Shown one piece after another: positions 40,442 through 49,007 of a stretch of 64,000 nt of DNA. The notes below the pieces were generated by a model. The model saw only the letters and a program-made list of their open reading frames with translations. It was not told the DNA's origin and made no database searches. The position numbers and the translations under genes were made by a program. Origin of the DNA: an uncultured Eubacteriales bacterium (GTDB lineage: Bacteria > Bacillota > Clostridia > Oscillospirales > Oscillospiraceae). How positions within the stretch are numbered: the stretch's first letter is position 1; the number at the start of each line of letters is the position of its first letter. The stretch covers positions 11,361 through 75,360 of the forward strand of contig UQQF01000004.1 in assembly GCA_900543085.1 (NCBI GenBank), read 5' to 3'.

Positions 40442-41713
40442 TTATTTTTTCTCGCCCGCAGCACGTCTGGCGTACTGCTCGCGGAAGATCTCCTCGTCGC
40501 CGGGCGGGAGTACGGTCTTCTCCTCCGCGTCGAACGCAGGCTTCATCCACGGGTTGACGGCCACGCGCGTACCGCTCTGAGCCTCGAGCAGCGCGCCTAT
40601 CAGCAGGTTCGACAGCAGGAAGCCCTGAGCCGTGAACCGCCAGCGGCCTTCCTCCTGCCTTGCCCAGCCCTTCTCTGCAAAGAGCCTCAGCGTCCGCTCC
40701 AGCGGCGCGAAGTCCGCGCGGTACACGCTGGTGTACTCGTCGGCCTCAATGCCCATCGCCGTGCGCATGCCCAGCATGATGTACTCGCTTCCGCGCTCGA
40801 CGTTCGTTATGGGCGTGTACTCGTCGACGATGTTCTGCTCTCGCAGCACGCCCACGATGTACTGGTCGGCGTCCTTGACGTAGGAAAACCGCGCGCCGTC
40901 CATGCAGGAGTGCGCCCCCGCTCCGAAGCCCAGGTACTCGCCCAGGCGCCAATAGCGCATGTTGTGCTTGGACTCGTAGCCGGGTATGGCGAAGTTTGAG
41001 ATCTCGTACTGCTTGTAGCCGTAGTGCTCCAGCGTCTCGACCGCGTAGAGGTACATGTCCGCCTGCTCGTCGTCGCCGGGCAGGAAGGGCGAGCCGTTGT
41101 ACCGCTCGTACATGGGCGTGCCCGGCTCGAGCGTCAGGCCGTAGCAGCTTATGTGCTCCGGCCGCAGCTCTATAACGCGCATGAGCGTGTCCGCCCAGTC
41201 GCCCTTGGTCTGGCTGGGCAGGCCGTAGATGAGGTCGACGCTGACATTGTCAAAGCCCGCCTCACGCGCGGTGCTCATGGCGATCTCGGCCTGCTTCCAG
41301 TTGTGGCGGCGGCCTATGAGCTTGAGTATGTCGTTGTTAGCGCTCTGCACGCCCATGCTCAGGCGGTTGAAGCCCTCCTTGCGGAGCTTGGCCAGCTCCT
41401 TGAACACGGCGCTGTCGGGGTTGACCTCGACGGTGACCTCGCAGTCGCGCAGCACGCTGCCGCTGGCCTTCAGCTCGTCCCACAGCTCTATAAGGCGTCT
41501 GGCGCCGTAATAGCTCGGCGTGCCGCCGCCGAAGTACACCGTGTCGACGTACCGGCCTTTTAGCGCGCCGTAGCTCTCGCGTATGTGCTCCACCAGCGCG
41601 TCCTGGTACTTGGGCATTAGCCTGTCGCAGCCGGCCAGCGAATAGAAGTCGCAGTACGAACACTTAGAGGCGCAAAACGGTATGTGGATGTATATGCCGA
41701 GGGTGTTGTCCAT
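40442..41713 (-). CDS. hemW: HemW-like radical SAM protein
   Basis: The 423-residue protein begins Y-I-H-I-P-F-C-A-S-K-C-S-Y-C-D-F, where C14, C18 and C21 bind the 4Fe-4S cluster with SAM. G-G-G-T-P, V-E-V-N-P-D, L-S-M-G-V-Q-S and D-L-I-Y-G-L-P-S-Q-T follow, and the HemN C-terminal domain occupies the last 120 residues. HemW is a heme chaperone rather than the coproporphyrinogen oxidase, and long HemN homologues in anaerobes are usually HemW. AAAAGGAGAAG precedes the ATG. Confidence 0.9.
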   Translation of the reverse strand: MDNTLGIYIHIPFCASKCSYCDFYSLAGCDRLMPKYQDALVEHIRESYGALKGRYVDTVYFGGGTPSYYGARRLIELWDELKASGSVLRDCEVTVEVNPDSAVFKELAKLRKEGFNRLSMGVQSANNDILKLIGRRHNWKQAEIAMSTAREAGFDNVSVDLIYGLPSQTKGDWADTLMRVIELRPEHISCYGLTLEPGTPMYERYNGSPFLPGDDEQADMYLYAVETLEHYGYKQYEISNFAIPGYESKHNMRYWRLGEYLGFGAGAHSCMDGARFSYVKDADQYIVGVLREQNIVDEYTPITNVERGSEYIMLGMRTAMGIEADEYTSVYRADFAPLERTLRLFAEKGWARQEEGRWRFTAQGFLLSNLLIGALLEAQSGTRVAVNPWMKPAFDAEEKTVLPPGDEEIFREQYARRAAGEKK

Positions 41714-41838
41714 GTGGCGCTTCTCCTTTTGTCGCATTGTGCAGCGGCGTATTGACGTCGCGCCGGCCGTCGTATATCAGACGAGCGGCCGCGGCATAAA
41801 GACGCACACTCCGAAAAAATCGCTCAAGCCCGTACCTC

Positions 41839-43752
41839 TCAGAACAGGGAGCAGACTTCCTCCGCGTAGGCGCCGGGGTCGTCCAGCTCCTCGCCGGCCA
41901 TGAGCAGAGCCTGGGCGTGGAGGATGTCCACCAGCTTCTTCGCACGGTCGGGGTCGGCCTTCACGTCGCGCTCCAGCGCAGCGAAGGCGGGGCTCTCGGC
42001 GTTCAGCTCGAGCACGCGCCTCGCCTTGGGCAGCTCCATGCCCGTGGGCGGGAGCTTCTTGAAGTAGCGCTCCATCTCCAGCGTGACGCTGCCCTCGGTA
42101 GTCAGGCAGACCGGGGCGCTGACCAGCTTGTGGCTGAGACGCACGACGGCGACCTTGTCGCCCAGCGTCTCGCGCACGAAGTCGAGCGTGTCCTTGACCT
42201 CGGCCTCCTTGGCCTCCAGCTCCTTCTTCTCCTCCTCGGTCTCAAGCCCGAGGTCGTCGGTGACTATGTTGCAGAATTTCTTTCCGTCCTGTTCGCGGAG
42301 CTGCTCGACGATGTACTCGTCCACCTCGTCGGTCATGCACAGCAGCTCGTAGCCCTTGGAACGCACCAGCTCGGCCTGCGGCAGGCGCAGGATCTTGCCC
42401 ACGCTCTCGCCGACGGCGTAATATATGACGCTTTGAGCCTCGGGCATGTTCCCGGCGTACTCCTTCAGCGTGCTGGTCTTGTCCACGTCCGTGTGATAGA
42501 GCAGCAGCTCGCGCAGGCTCTCTATGTCCTGGCCGTAGTTGGCCACCGCGCCGTAGCGCAGCTGGCGGCCGTAGTTGGCGTAGAACTGCTCGTACTTCGG
42601 CCGGTCGTTCTGGAGCATCTTGATAAGCTCGTTCTTGATGCGCTTGTTGATGTTCTGCGCGATGAGCTTGAGCTGCCTGTCGTGCTGAAGCATCTCGCGC
42701 GAGATGTTCAGGCTCAGGTCGGGGGAGTCGACTATACCGCGCACGAAGTAAAAGCTCTCCGCCAGCACGTCCGCGCAGTGCTCCATAATCATGACGCCGC
42801 TGGAGTACAGCTCCAGACCCGGCTCGTAGGAGCTGGTCATGTAGTCGAGCAGCTGCCTGCCGGGTATGAACAGCAGCGCCTTGTAGCTCACCTGGCCTTC
42901 GGCGTTTATGCGGATGACACAGGCGGGGTCGGTGGTGTCGTGCCAGTGCTCCTTGTAGAAGTTCATGCAGTCCTCGTCGCTGACCTCGCTCTTGGAGCGC
43001 TGCCAGATGGGTATCTGGGAGTTGATGGTCTCGCGCTCGACCGTGGTGACGGTCTCGTACTTGGGCGAGCCGTCGTCGTTCTTCTCACCTGTCTCCTTCA
43101 TCTCGGGGCGCTCTATGTCCATCTGGATGGGCCAGCGGATGTAGTCGGAGTACTTCTTGACCAGGCGCATTATCTTCCAGGCCTGGAGGTAGTCGCCGTA
43201 GCGCTCGTTGTCGTCGTCGGGCTTAATGTGCATGATGACGTCGGTGCCGACGCCGTCCTTCTCGCACTCCGTGACGGTGTAGCCGTCGGCGCCCTCGCTC
43301 TCCCACTTGTAGGCGGTGTCGGCGCCGAAGGCCTTGGAGATGACGGTGACCTTGTCGGAGACCATGAATGCGCTGTAGAAGCCGACGCCGAACTGGCCTA
43401 TGATGTCCGTATCCGCGGCGGAATTCTCCTCGCCTGCGTGCTCGGCCTTGAAGGCCATGGAGCCGCTCTTGGCGATGACGCCGAGGTTCTGCTCCAGCTC
43501 GTCCCGGGTCATGCCTATGCCGTTGTCGCTGACGGTCAGAGTCCTGGCCTCGTTGTCGGCGGTGATGAATATGCGGAAGTCCTCACGGTTCATGCCGACC
43601 GTGTCGTCGGTCAGCGAGCGGTAGCTCAGCTTGTCTATCGCGTCGGACGCGTTGGATATTATCTCACGCAGGAATATCTCCTTGTGCGTGTAGATGGAGT
43701 TGATCATCAGGTCGAGCAGCCTCTTGCTCTCGGCCTTGAACTGTTTTTTCAT
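41839..43752 (-). CDS. htpG: Molecular chaperone HtpG (Hsp90)
   Basis: HtpG folds and remodels client proteins using ATP. The 637-residue protein has the N-terminal GHKL ATPase (E-I-I-S-N-A-S-D-A, V-S-D-N-G-I-G-M, G-Q-F-G-V-G-F-Y-S-A), the middle domain (G-I-V-D-S-P-D-L-S-L-N-I-S-R-E) and the C-terminal dimer domain. The length matches other bacteria. GGAGG precedes the ATG at the end of a 140-base leader. A long open frame on the opposite strand over this gene is only a codon-bias effect. Confidence 0.97.
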   Translation of the reverse strand: MKKQFKAESKRLLDLMINSIYTHKEIFLREIISNASDAIDKLSYRSLTDDTVGMNREDFRIFITADNEARTLTVSDNGIGMTRDELEQNLGVIAKSGSMAFKAEHAGEENSAADTDIIGQFGVGFYSAFMVSDKVTVISKAFGADTAYKWESEGADGYTVTECEKDGVGTDVIMHIKPDDDNERYGDYLQAWKIMRLVKKYSDYIRWPIQMDIERPEMKETGEKNDDGSPKYETVTTVERETINSQIPIWQRSKSEVSDEDCMNFYKEHWHDTTDPACVIRINAEGQVSYKALLFIPGRQLLDYMTSSYEPGLELYSSGVMIMEHCADVLAESFYFVRGIVDSPDLSLNISREMLQHDRQLKLIAQNINKRIKNELIKMLQNDRPKYEQFYANYGRQLRYGAVANYGQDIESLRELLLYHTDVDKTSTLKEYAGNMPEAQSVIYYAVGESVGKILRLPQAELVRSKGYELLCMTDEVDEYIVEQLREQDGKKFCNIVTDDLGLETEEEKKELEAKEAEVKDTLDFVRETLGDKVAVVRLSHKLVSAPVCLTTEGSVTLEMERYFKKLPPTGMELPKARRVLELNAESPAFAALERDVKADPDRAKKLVDILHAQALLMAGEELDDPGAYAEEVCSLF

Positions 43753-43891
43753 ATTTATGCCTCCAATGTAATGATATACGTTATTAAAAACACGCCCTCC
43801 CGCGCAGCGGCGGCTGCGGCGGGGCTCGGCGTAAATGAAGCGGGGCAAAGCAGACGCGGCGCGTCTGCCCGCAGTGTTTCCGTAATTAGTT

Positions 43892-43919
43892 ATTATAGCA
43901 CATTGCCGCAATAATTCAA
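43892..43919 (-). promoter_or_regulatory. Promoter of htpG
   Basis: TTGAAT, 16 bases and TATAAT on the minus strand. No CIRCE-type inverted repeat was seen near it. Confidence 0.75.
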
Positions 43920-43930
43920 TCCTCATGAGC

Positions 43931-43959
43931 TTGCTAATATACACCGCGTCGTATATAAT
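43931..43959 (+). promoter_or_regulatory. Promoter of the truncated P-loop gene
   Basis: TTGCTA, 17 bases and TATAAT, 33 bases before the ATG. Confidence 0.7.
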
Positions 43960-43992
43960 TAGCTGTAGACTCGAGCCTTGGGAGGCACAGCT

Positions 43993-44118
43993 ATGGTCGT
44001 ACTGATTTCCGGCGCTTCACACACGGGAAAGACTCTGCTGGCGCAGCGGCTGACCGAGCGCCACGGCTGCGACTGTATTTTGATAGACGGAGAATACGAT
44101 GTGGATCTGCAACTGTAA
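43993..44118 (+). pseudogene. Truncated P-loop NTPase gene, 41 codons
   Basis: A GGGAGG site and an ATG open M-V-V-L-I-S-G-A-S-H-T-G-K-T-L-L-A-Q-R-L, a clear Walker A motif seen in 170-residue Clostridia kinase-like proteins. The next strand (C-I-L-I-D-G-E-Y) is present, but the frame ends at residue 41 and the rest of the fold is absent. The promoter and ribosome site are intact, so a short product may still be made. The promoter of the next gene starts within two bases of the stop. Confidence 0.6.
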
Positions 44119-44119
44119 G

Positions 44120-44148
44120 TTGCACGAAACGCCTGTTTTAATTATAAT
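44120..44148 (+). promoter_or_regulatory. Promoter of the TerB-CbbX-like ATPase gene
   Basis: TTGCAC, 17 bases and TATAAT; the predicted start is about 20 bases before the ribosome site. Confidence 0.78.
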
Positions 44149-44179
44149 GGACACATGATTCATAGTTGGGGGGTAAGTC

Positions 44180-45619
44180 ATGCCATCTGTCTGGACACGC
44201 TCGTCGGACGAGCTGCACAAGGAATATATAGCCAACACCGAGGCCTTCTACCGCTCCACGGGGCGCGCCTCCGCCGCGGAGCTGGACGACTTCATGCGCA
44301 AATGCGCGCTGGGGCTGTGGAAAAACTCCAGCTCCGTCGCTCAATCGCACGTGGACGCCTACAACGCGCTGTACTCCAAGGGGCGCGAAGCCCCCGAGAC
44401 GCTGCTGTGGGAGCTGACCGGCAAGATAGCCGCCGCGCGCGCCGCTCTGCCGCCCATGTTCGTCTGGTCCCTGGCCGAGCGCGACGCCGCCTCGGGCAAG
44501 GACAACTCCCGCGTCTTCGTGCGCATGGTCACGAACATACTGCTGAGCCTGGCCGCCGCCGACGGCGAGATAAACCGCGCCGAGGCCGAGTACATCGCCG
44601 ACGTGGCCGCAAGGCTGGAGGCCGTGTGCAACGCCTCCAACGTCAAGGCCTCCAAGCGGCCGCTCGATCCCCTGGACTACGTCACCACCTCGGAGCCGTC
44701 GTTTATCGAGAAGGCTCCGCCCGCGCCCTCGGCCGCGCCGTCCGGCGAGGGCGAGGCCGCGGCCGAGACCGCGCCCAAGACCGAAGACGAGACCGCGGAG
44801 CCTCGCCGCTCGCTGGAGGAGCTGCTCGCCGAGCTGGACGGGCTGATCGGCCTGGACAGCGTCAAGGAGGAAGTCCGCTCGCTGGTGAACCTCGTGAAGG
44901 TTCGCAGGCTGCGCCTTGAAAACAACCTCCCCGCCGCGCCCGTGAGCCTGCACATGGTCTTCACCGGCAACCCGGGAACGGGCAAGACCACCGTGGCGCG
45001 CCTGCTCGGCGAGCTGTACGCGGCCATAGGCGCGCTAAGCAAAGGCCAGCTCGTGGAGGTCGACCGCTCTGGTCTGGTCGCCGGATACGTCGGGCAGACC
45101 GCCATCAAGACCGGGCAGGTGATAGAGAGCGCGCTGGGCGGCGTGCTGTTCATAGACGAGGCCTACTCCCTGGCCTCCGGCGGCGAGAACGACTTCGGCC
45201 GCGAGGCGATAGAGACCCTGCTCAAGGGCATGGAGGACCACCGCGACGAGCTGGTCGTGATAGTGGCCGGCTACGACGGGCCGATGGAGAAGTTCATCTC
45301 CTCCAACCCCGGCCTTGAGTCGCGCTTCAACAAGTACATCCACTTCCCCGACTACACGCCGGAGGAGCTGCACGGCATCTTCATGCTGCAATGCGAAAAG
45401 CACGGCTACACTCTCTCCGCCGAGGCGGACGCGGCGCTCAAGGACTTACTCCGCCGCCTCTACGACACGCGCGACGAGAACTTCGGCAACGGCCGCACCG
45501 TGCGCAACCTGTTCGAGGACGCCATATCCCGTCAGGCCAACCGAATCTCCGCGCTGGACTCCCCCACGCGCGACGAGCTTATGACCCTACTACCCGAAGA
45601 TTTGGAGGACAAGGAATGA
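44180..45619 (+). CDS. CbbX/SpoVK-like AAA+ ATPase with TerB-like N-terminal domain
   Basis: The 479-residue protein has a helical N-terminal region with a TerB-like unit (about 110-145: L-S-L-A-A-A-D-G-E-I-N-R-A-E-A-E-Y-I) and an acidic Pro/Ala linker. The C-terminal AAA+ module (about 220-475) has Walker A G-N-P-G-T-G-K-T-T, Walker B V-L-F-I-D-E-A-Y-S-L, N-P-G-L-E-S-R-F-N, and sensor-2 region N-G-R-T-V-R-N. CbbX-type ATPases remodel a partner protein, which is not evident here. AGTTGGGGGG precedes the ATG. It overlaps the next gene by ATGA. Confidence 0.85.
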   Translation: MPSVWTRSSDELHKEYIANTEAFYRSTGRASAAELDDFMRKCALGLWKNSSSVAQSHVDAYNALYSKGREAPETLLWELTGKIAAARAALPPMFVWSLAERDAASGKDNSRVFVRMVTNILLSLAAADGEINRAEAEYIADVAARLEAVCNASNVKASKRPLDPLDYVTTSEPSFIEKAPPAPSAAPSGEGEAAAETAPKTEDETAEPRRSLEELLAELDGLIGLDSVKEEVRSLVNLVKVRRLRLENNLPAAPVSLHMVFTGNPGTGKTTVARLLGELYAAIGALSKGQLVEVDRSGLVAGYVGQTAIKTGQVIESALGGVLFIDEAYSLASGGENDFGREAIETLLKGMEDHRDELVVIVAGYDGPMEKFISSNPGLESRFNKYIHFPDYTPEELHGIFMLQCEKHGYTLSAEADAALKDLLRRLYDTRDENFGNGRTVRNLFEDAISRQANRISALDSPTRDELMTLLPEDLEDKE

Positions 45620-46416
45620 ATTACGACGCCCTGCGCGAATGCAAACTTTTTCTGCTTGACATGGACGGTACGCTCTACCTCGGAGACGAGGTGTTTGACG
45701 GGGCTGTCGGCTTCATAGACACGCTCTCACGCACCGGACGCCGATACATCTACCTGACCAATAACTCCTCGCGCGCCGGCGAGGACTACATAGCGCGTCT
45801 GCGCCGCCTGGGCTTCCCCTGCGAGCGGGAAAACGTCTTCACCTCCGGCATGGCCACGGGCATGTATCTGCAAAAGCACTACCCGAGCGAGCTCGTCTAC
45901 GTCCTCGGCACCCCGGCCTTCGAGCGCGAGCTGGAGAGCTACGGCGTAACGCTCACGCGCGAAGACGACGCCACCGTGGTGTGCGCGGGCTTCGACACCA
46001 CGCTCACCTATGAGAAGCTGGACAGAGCCGTCCACTTCCTGCGCAGGGGCGCGGCCTTCATCGCGGCCAACCCAGACTGGGTCTGCCCCATGCCCGCCGG
46101 CGAGGTCATGCCCGACTGCGGCAGCATCTGCGCCCTGCTGACGGCCTCAAGCGGCGTCAAGCCCTTTTATATCGGCAAGCCCAACCGCAGCATGGTTGAC
46201 ATAATATCCGAAATGACCGGCGTGCCCAACGCACAGATCTGCTGCGTCGGCGACAGGCTCTACACGGACATAGCCGTGGCCGTCAACGCGGGCGCGGTCA
46301 GCGTCCTGGTCATGAGCGGCGAGACGACCCGGGACATACTGGAGTCGAGCGAGACCCGCCCCGACTACGTCCTGCGCGACGTGGCGCAGCTGGCCGAGGT
46401 GCTCGCCGGGAACTGA
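45616..46416 (+). CDS. HAD-IIA family phosphatase (NagD/AraL-like)
   Basis: The 266-residue enzyme has L-D-M-D-G-T-L-Y-L-G at the start, Y-L-T-N-N-S-S-R with the C2-type cap after it, I-G-K-P-N-R-S-M, and C-V-G-D-R-L-Y-T-D-I-A-V. These are motifs I to IV of the NagD branch, which acts on sugar phosphates, UMP or similar small phosphates. Translational overlap with the ATPase gene suggests linked function, which is unusual for this family. Confidence 0.9.
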   Translation: MNYDALRECKLFLLDMDGTLYLGDEVFDGAVGFIDTLSRTGRRYIYLTNNSSRAGEDYIARLRRLGFPCERENVFTSGMATGMYLQKHYPSELVYVLGTPAFERELESYGVTLTREDDATVVCAGFDTTLTYEKLDRAVHFLRRGAAFIAANPDWVCPMPAGEVMPDCGSICALLTASSGVKPFYIGKPNRSMVDIISEMTGVPNAQICCVGDRLYTDIAVAVNAGAVSVLVMSGETTRDILESSETRPDYVLRDVAQLAEVLAGN

Positions 46417-46446
46417 TCCCCACAGAAACGCCCCGGAGCGGGCAAT

Positions 46447-46482
46447 AAAAAAGACGGTGGCTCAAGCCACCGTCTTTTTGGT
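46447..46482 (+). terminator. Bidirectional terminator
   Basis: AAAAAGACGGTGGCT pairs with AGCCACCGTCTTTTT across two bases. Confidence 0.93.
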
Positions 46483-46494
46483 TTATGCTTGGGT

Positions 46495-47745
46495 TCAGCG
46501 CTTCACTACCAGGTAGTCGGGAGTCCAGGTGTCGCCCAGACCGACTATCTTCTGCTCGGCGAGAGCGCGGATCTCCTCCTCGCTGTAGCCGTAGCTGGTG
46601 AGGACGTCCATGGTGTCCTCGCCGGGGACGCCGCCGTGGGTAGTCTCGGGCAGGCCGGCCTCGTGGAAGTGGATCGGGGAGCGCGGAATGCGGACAGTGC
46701 TGCCGCTGCGCGGATAGCTGATCTCCTGCATGAGCTCGGCCTCGAAAGCAACGTCGTCCTGGGCGACCTCGCGGTAGCTCTGGCAGACGTCGTGGGGGAT
46801 GTCGCAGTCGCTGAGGATGGCGTCGACCTCGTCGTAGTTCTTGGTCGCGATCCAGCGCTCCATCTCCTCGGAGAGCTTACGGCCGTTCATGTAGGCGTCG
46901 ATCATGCCGGGGTAGTTGGTGTACCAGGACTCGTCCCAGCCGGCGCGGTGCACGAACTTCTCCCAAGGCCAGCCGTTGCCGCAGATGGTGACCCAGTGGC
47001 CGTCGGCGCACTTGTAGATGTTGTACAGCGGGGAGAAGGTGTCCATCGGATCCTTCGGCCAGGGAACGTTGTAGGGCTCCTGAGCGGTGATTATCGGGAA
47101 CGCGCCCGCCCAGATGCCGGCGCCGTAGAGGTTGGCGGTGACCATGTCGCCGAGGCCGGTACGCAGCTTGTTGATGTAAGCGGCCATGACGCCCATGGCG
47201 AGGTAGCAGCCGGTGGGCAGGTCGCCCTGGCCGGCGAAGGGCATGTAGGGCTTGGTGCCCTCACGCTCGGCGGCGAAGTGCACGCCGGCGCGGCTGACGT
47301 AAGCAACGGAGTCGAAGCCGCCGCGGTCGGAGTAGGGTCCCTTGGTGCCGTATCCGGTCACGTTGGCGTAGATGAGGCCGGGGTACTCCTTGTGGAGGGA
47401 TTCCCAGTCCAGGCCGAGGCGCTGCATGTTCGCCTGACGCAGGTGGCAGACGAAGACGTCGGCGGTCTCGAGCAGCTTCTTCAGGATGGCAATACCCTCA
47501 GGCCTGCGGGTGTCGAGCGCAAGCTGCTTCTTGTTGCCGTTGACAAGGTCGTACAGAGGCAGGTCGCCGTTCTTTATTCCCATGGCGTTCTTGCCGAGGT
47601 CGCGGGTCTTGTCGTCACCAACGAGGGCCTCGATACGGATAACGTCAGCGCCGTACTCGGCCAGTATCTTGGCACAGGTGGGGCCGGCAACGAAGCTGGC
47701 CATGTCTATAACTTTCATTCCCTTGAGAAGTTCGAGTTTTGCCAT
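46495..47745 (-). CDS. CaiB/BaiF family CoA-transferase
   Basis: Family III CoA-transferases move CoA between organic acids. The 416-residue protein shows L-L-K-G-M-K-V-I-D-M-A-S-F-V-A-G-P, A-E-Y-G-A-D-V-I-R-I-E, the Asp of R-G-G-F-D-S-V-A-Y that forms the anhydride, and G-D-L-P-T-G-C-Y. It is closest by eye to the 2-hydroxyacyl-CoA transferases of amino-acid fermenting Clostridia, but no dehydratase genes are next to it, so the substrate is open. The M-A-K start was chosen as the usual N-terminus; AAAAGGAG lies 13 bases upstream. Confidence 0.88.
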   Translation of the reverse strand: MAKLELLKGMKVIDMASFVAGPTCAKILAEYGADVIRIEALVGDDKTRDLGKNAMGIKNGDLPLYDLVNGNKKQLALDTRRPEGIAILKKLLETADVFVCHLRQANMQRLGLDWESLHKEYPGLIYANVTGYGTKGPYSDRGGFDSVAYVSRAGVHFAAEREGTKPYMPFAGQGDLPTGCYLAMGVMAAYINKLRTGLGDMVTANLYGAGIWAGAFPIITAQEPYNVPWPKDPMDTFSPLYNIYKCADGHWVTICGNGWPWEKFVHRAGWDESWYTNYPGMIDAYMNGRKLSEEMERWIATKNYDEVDAILSDCDIPHDVCQSYREVAQDDVAFEAELMQEISYPRSGSTVRIPRSPIHFHEAGLPETTHGGVPGEDTMDVLTSYGYSEEEIRALAEQKIVGLGDTWTPDYLVVKR

Positions 47746-48177
47746 GCTCTTTAATAGCTCCTTTTCTATGTATTGTTTCACGATTATACGACCCGGAGGT
47801 ATTGTCACGCTCTGTCCAAGTCGTCTTTGTCGTTATATTAACATTTTTTCAAGGCTCAACTGGGTCGTTTCTCTTTTATTCTCCGCAGTTTTATAGGCAC
47901 ATTTTACTCAGATTACTATTATTTTTGAATCCGCCCTTGTGCTCCGCAACAGTCCCACGGCTGCGGTACCCCGTTCAAAAATTTTTTCGCTTAACATTTG
48001 TGTAACATTTAACTTGTTTTTCATGTAACAACTCGCTGATATTATAATACTCGCAAGAGACAGTTTCATCTTTTTCATTTTGTCCTCATTCCATAGGGAA
48101 GCCGGCCTGGAGCTCACCAGGCCGGCTTTTCATCTTTTCCGCCCGGGGGTACGCCGTACCCCCGGGCGTGGACGTAT
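47746..48177 (-). other. AT-rich intergenic region with promoter and two hairpins
   Basis: A TATAAT box lies at about 47785 on the minus strand before the CoA-transferase gene, with TTGGAC and GTGACA as possible -35 boxes. At 48099-48130 AAGCCGGCCTGG pairs with CCAGGCCGGCTT and ends TTTT facing right. A second hairpin at 48142-48168 (CCCGGGGGTACG) follows the purine phosphorylase stop. A 56-codon frame on the minus strand (M-K-K-M-K-L-S-L-A-S-I) has a ribosome site but atypical codon use; I leave it out as a gene. Confidence 0.5.
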
Positions 48178-49005
48178 TCACTTGCACATGGCGGCGATGC
48201 TGTCCCTCACCAGAGCCGTGAACAGGGGCGCGGCCTTGTCCGCGGCCTCCTGGACTTCCTTGTGGCTGAGCGGCGTGGGAGAAAGGCCGGCGGCCTTGTT
48301 GGACACGCAGCTCACGCCGCAGACGCGCAGGCCGCAGTGGTTGGCGGCCACGGCCTCGACGGCGGTGGACATGCCCACGGCGTCGGCGCCCATCGCGCCG
48401 AGCATGCGTATCTCCGCCGGGCTCTCATAGCTCGGGCCGGTGAGCTGGCAGTAGACGCCCTCGCGCAGCTCTATGCCGTCGGCCTTGGCGACGCCGCGTA
48501 TGACGTCGCAGAGCGCGGGGTCGTATATGTGCGACATATCCGGGAAGCGCGTACCCAGCTCCTCTATGTTCGGCCCCATCAGCGGATTGGGCACGAAGCA
48601 GGCGATGTGGTCGGTTATCAGCATGAGGTCGCCGGCGTTGAAGGCCGGGTTCACGCCGCCGGAGGCGTTGGTCAGGAACAGTATCTCCGCGCCCAGCTCC
48701 TTCATGAGCCGCGCCGGCAGCACGACGTCGTCTATGCTGTAGCCCTCGTAGTAGTGCACGCGCCCCTGCATGCAGACGACGGGCGCCTCGCCGAGATAGC
48801 CGAAGATGAACTTGCCGGCATGTCCCGGCACGGTGGAGACGGGGAAGCCGGGGATGTCCGCATACGGCACCTCGCACTCGACCTTCAGGTTGGCGGCGAA
48901 GCCTCCCAGCCCGCTGCCCAGCACCAGCGCCGCCTTGGGCACGAAGTCCGTCCTAGTGCGGACATAGTCGCGGCAGCCTATCAGCTTTTCGTAACGCTTA
49001 TCCAT
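48178..49005 (-). CDS. punA: Purine nucleoside phosphorylase (trimeric type)
   Basis: PunA splits inosine and guanosine to base and ribose-1-phosphate for salvage. The 275-residue protein has A-L-V-L-G-S-G-L-G-G-F, V-P-G-H-A-G-K, G-R-V-H-Y-Y-E-G-Y, T-N-A-S-G-G-V-N, G-P-S-Y-E-S-P-A-E and the base-binding V-S-C-V-S-N-K-A-A-G with Asn. AGGGCTGACA precedes the ATG. It follows the DUF4037 gene by two bases on the same strand. Confidence 0.95.
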   Translation of the reverse strand: MDKRYEKLIGCRDYVRTRTDFVPKAALVLGSGLGGFAANLKVECEVPYADIPGFPVSTVPGHAGKFIFGYLGEAPVVCMQGRVHYYEGYSIDDVVLPARLMKELGAEILFLTNASGGVNPAFNAGDLMLITDHIACFVPNPLMGPNIEELGTRFPDMSHIYDPALCDVIRGVAKADGIELREGVYCQLTGPSYESPAEIRMLGAMGADAVGMSTAVEAVAANHCGLRVCGVSCVSNKAAGLSPTPLSHKEVQEAADKAAPLFTALVRDSIAAMCK

Positions 49006-49007
49006 TG

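Noticed and set aside
41917..43914. Open frame of 665 codons opposite htpG
   Set aside because: It mirrors the codon bias of htpG and has no start signal or known domain. Similar antisense frames lie opposite nrdD (51081-53741), metG (19130-21373) and the CoA-transferase gene (46489-47754).
47942..48081. 56-codon frame on the minus strand in the CoA-transferase/PNP gap
   Set aside because: A ribosome site is present, but codon use is unlike other genes, it overlaps promoter-like AT-rich DNA and no domain is seen.
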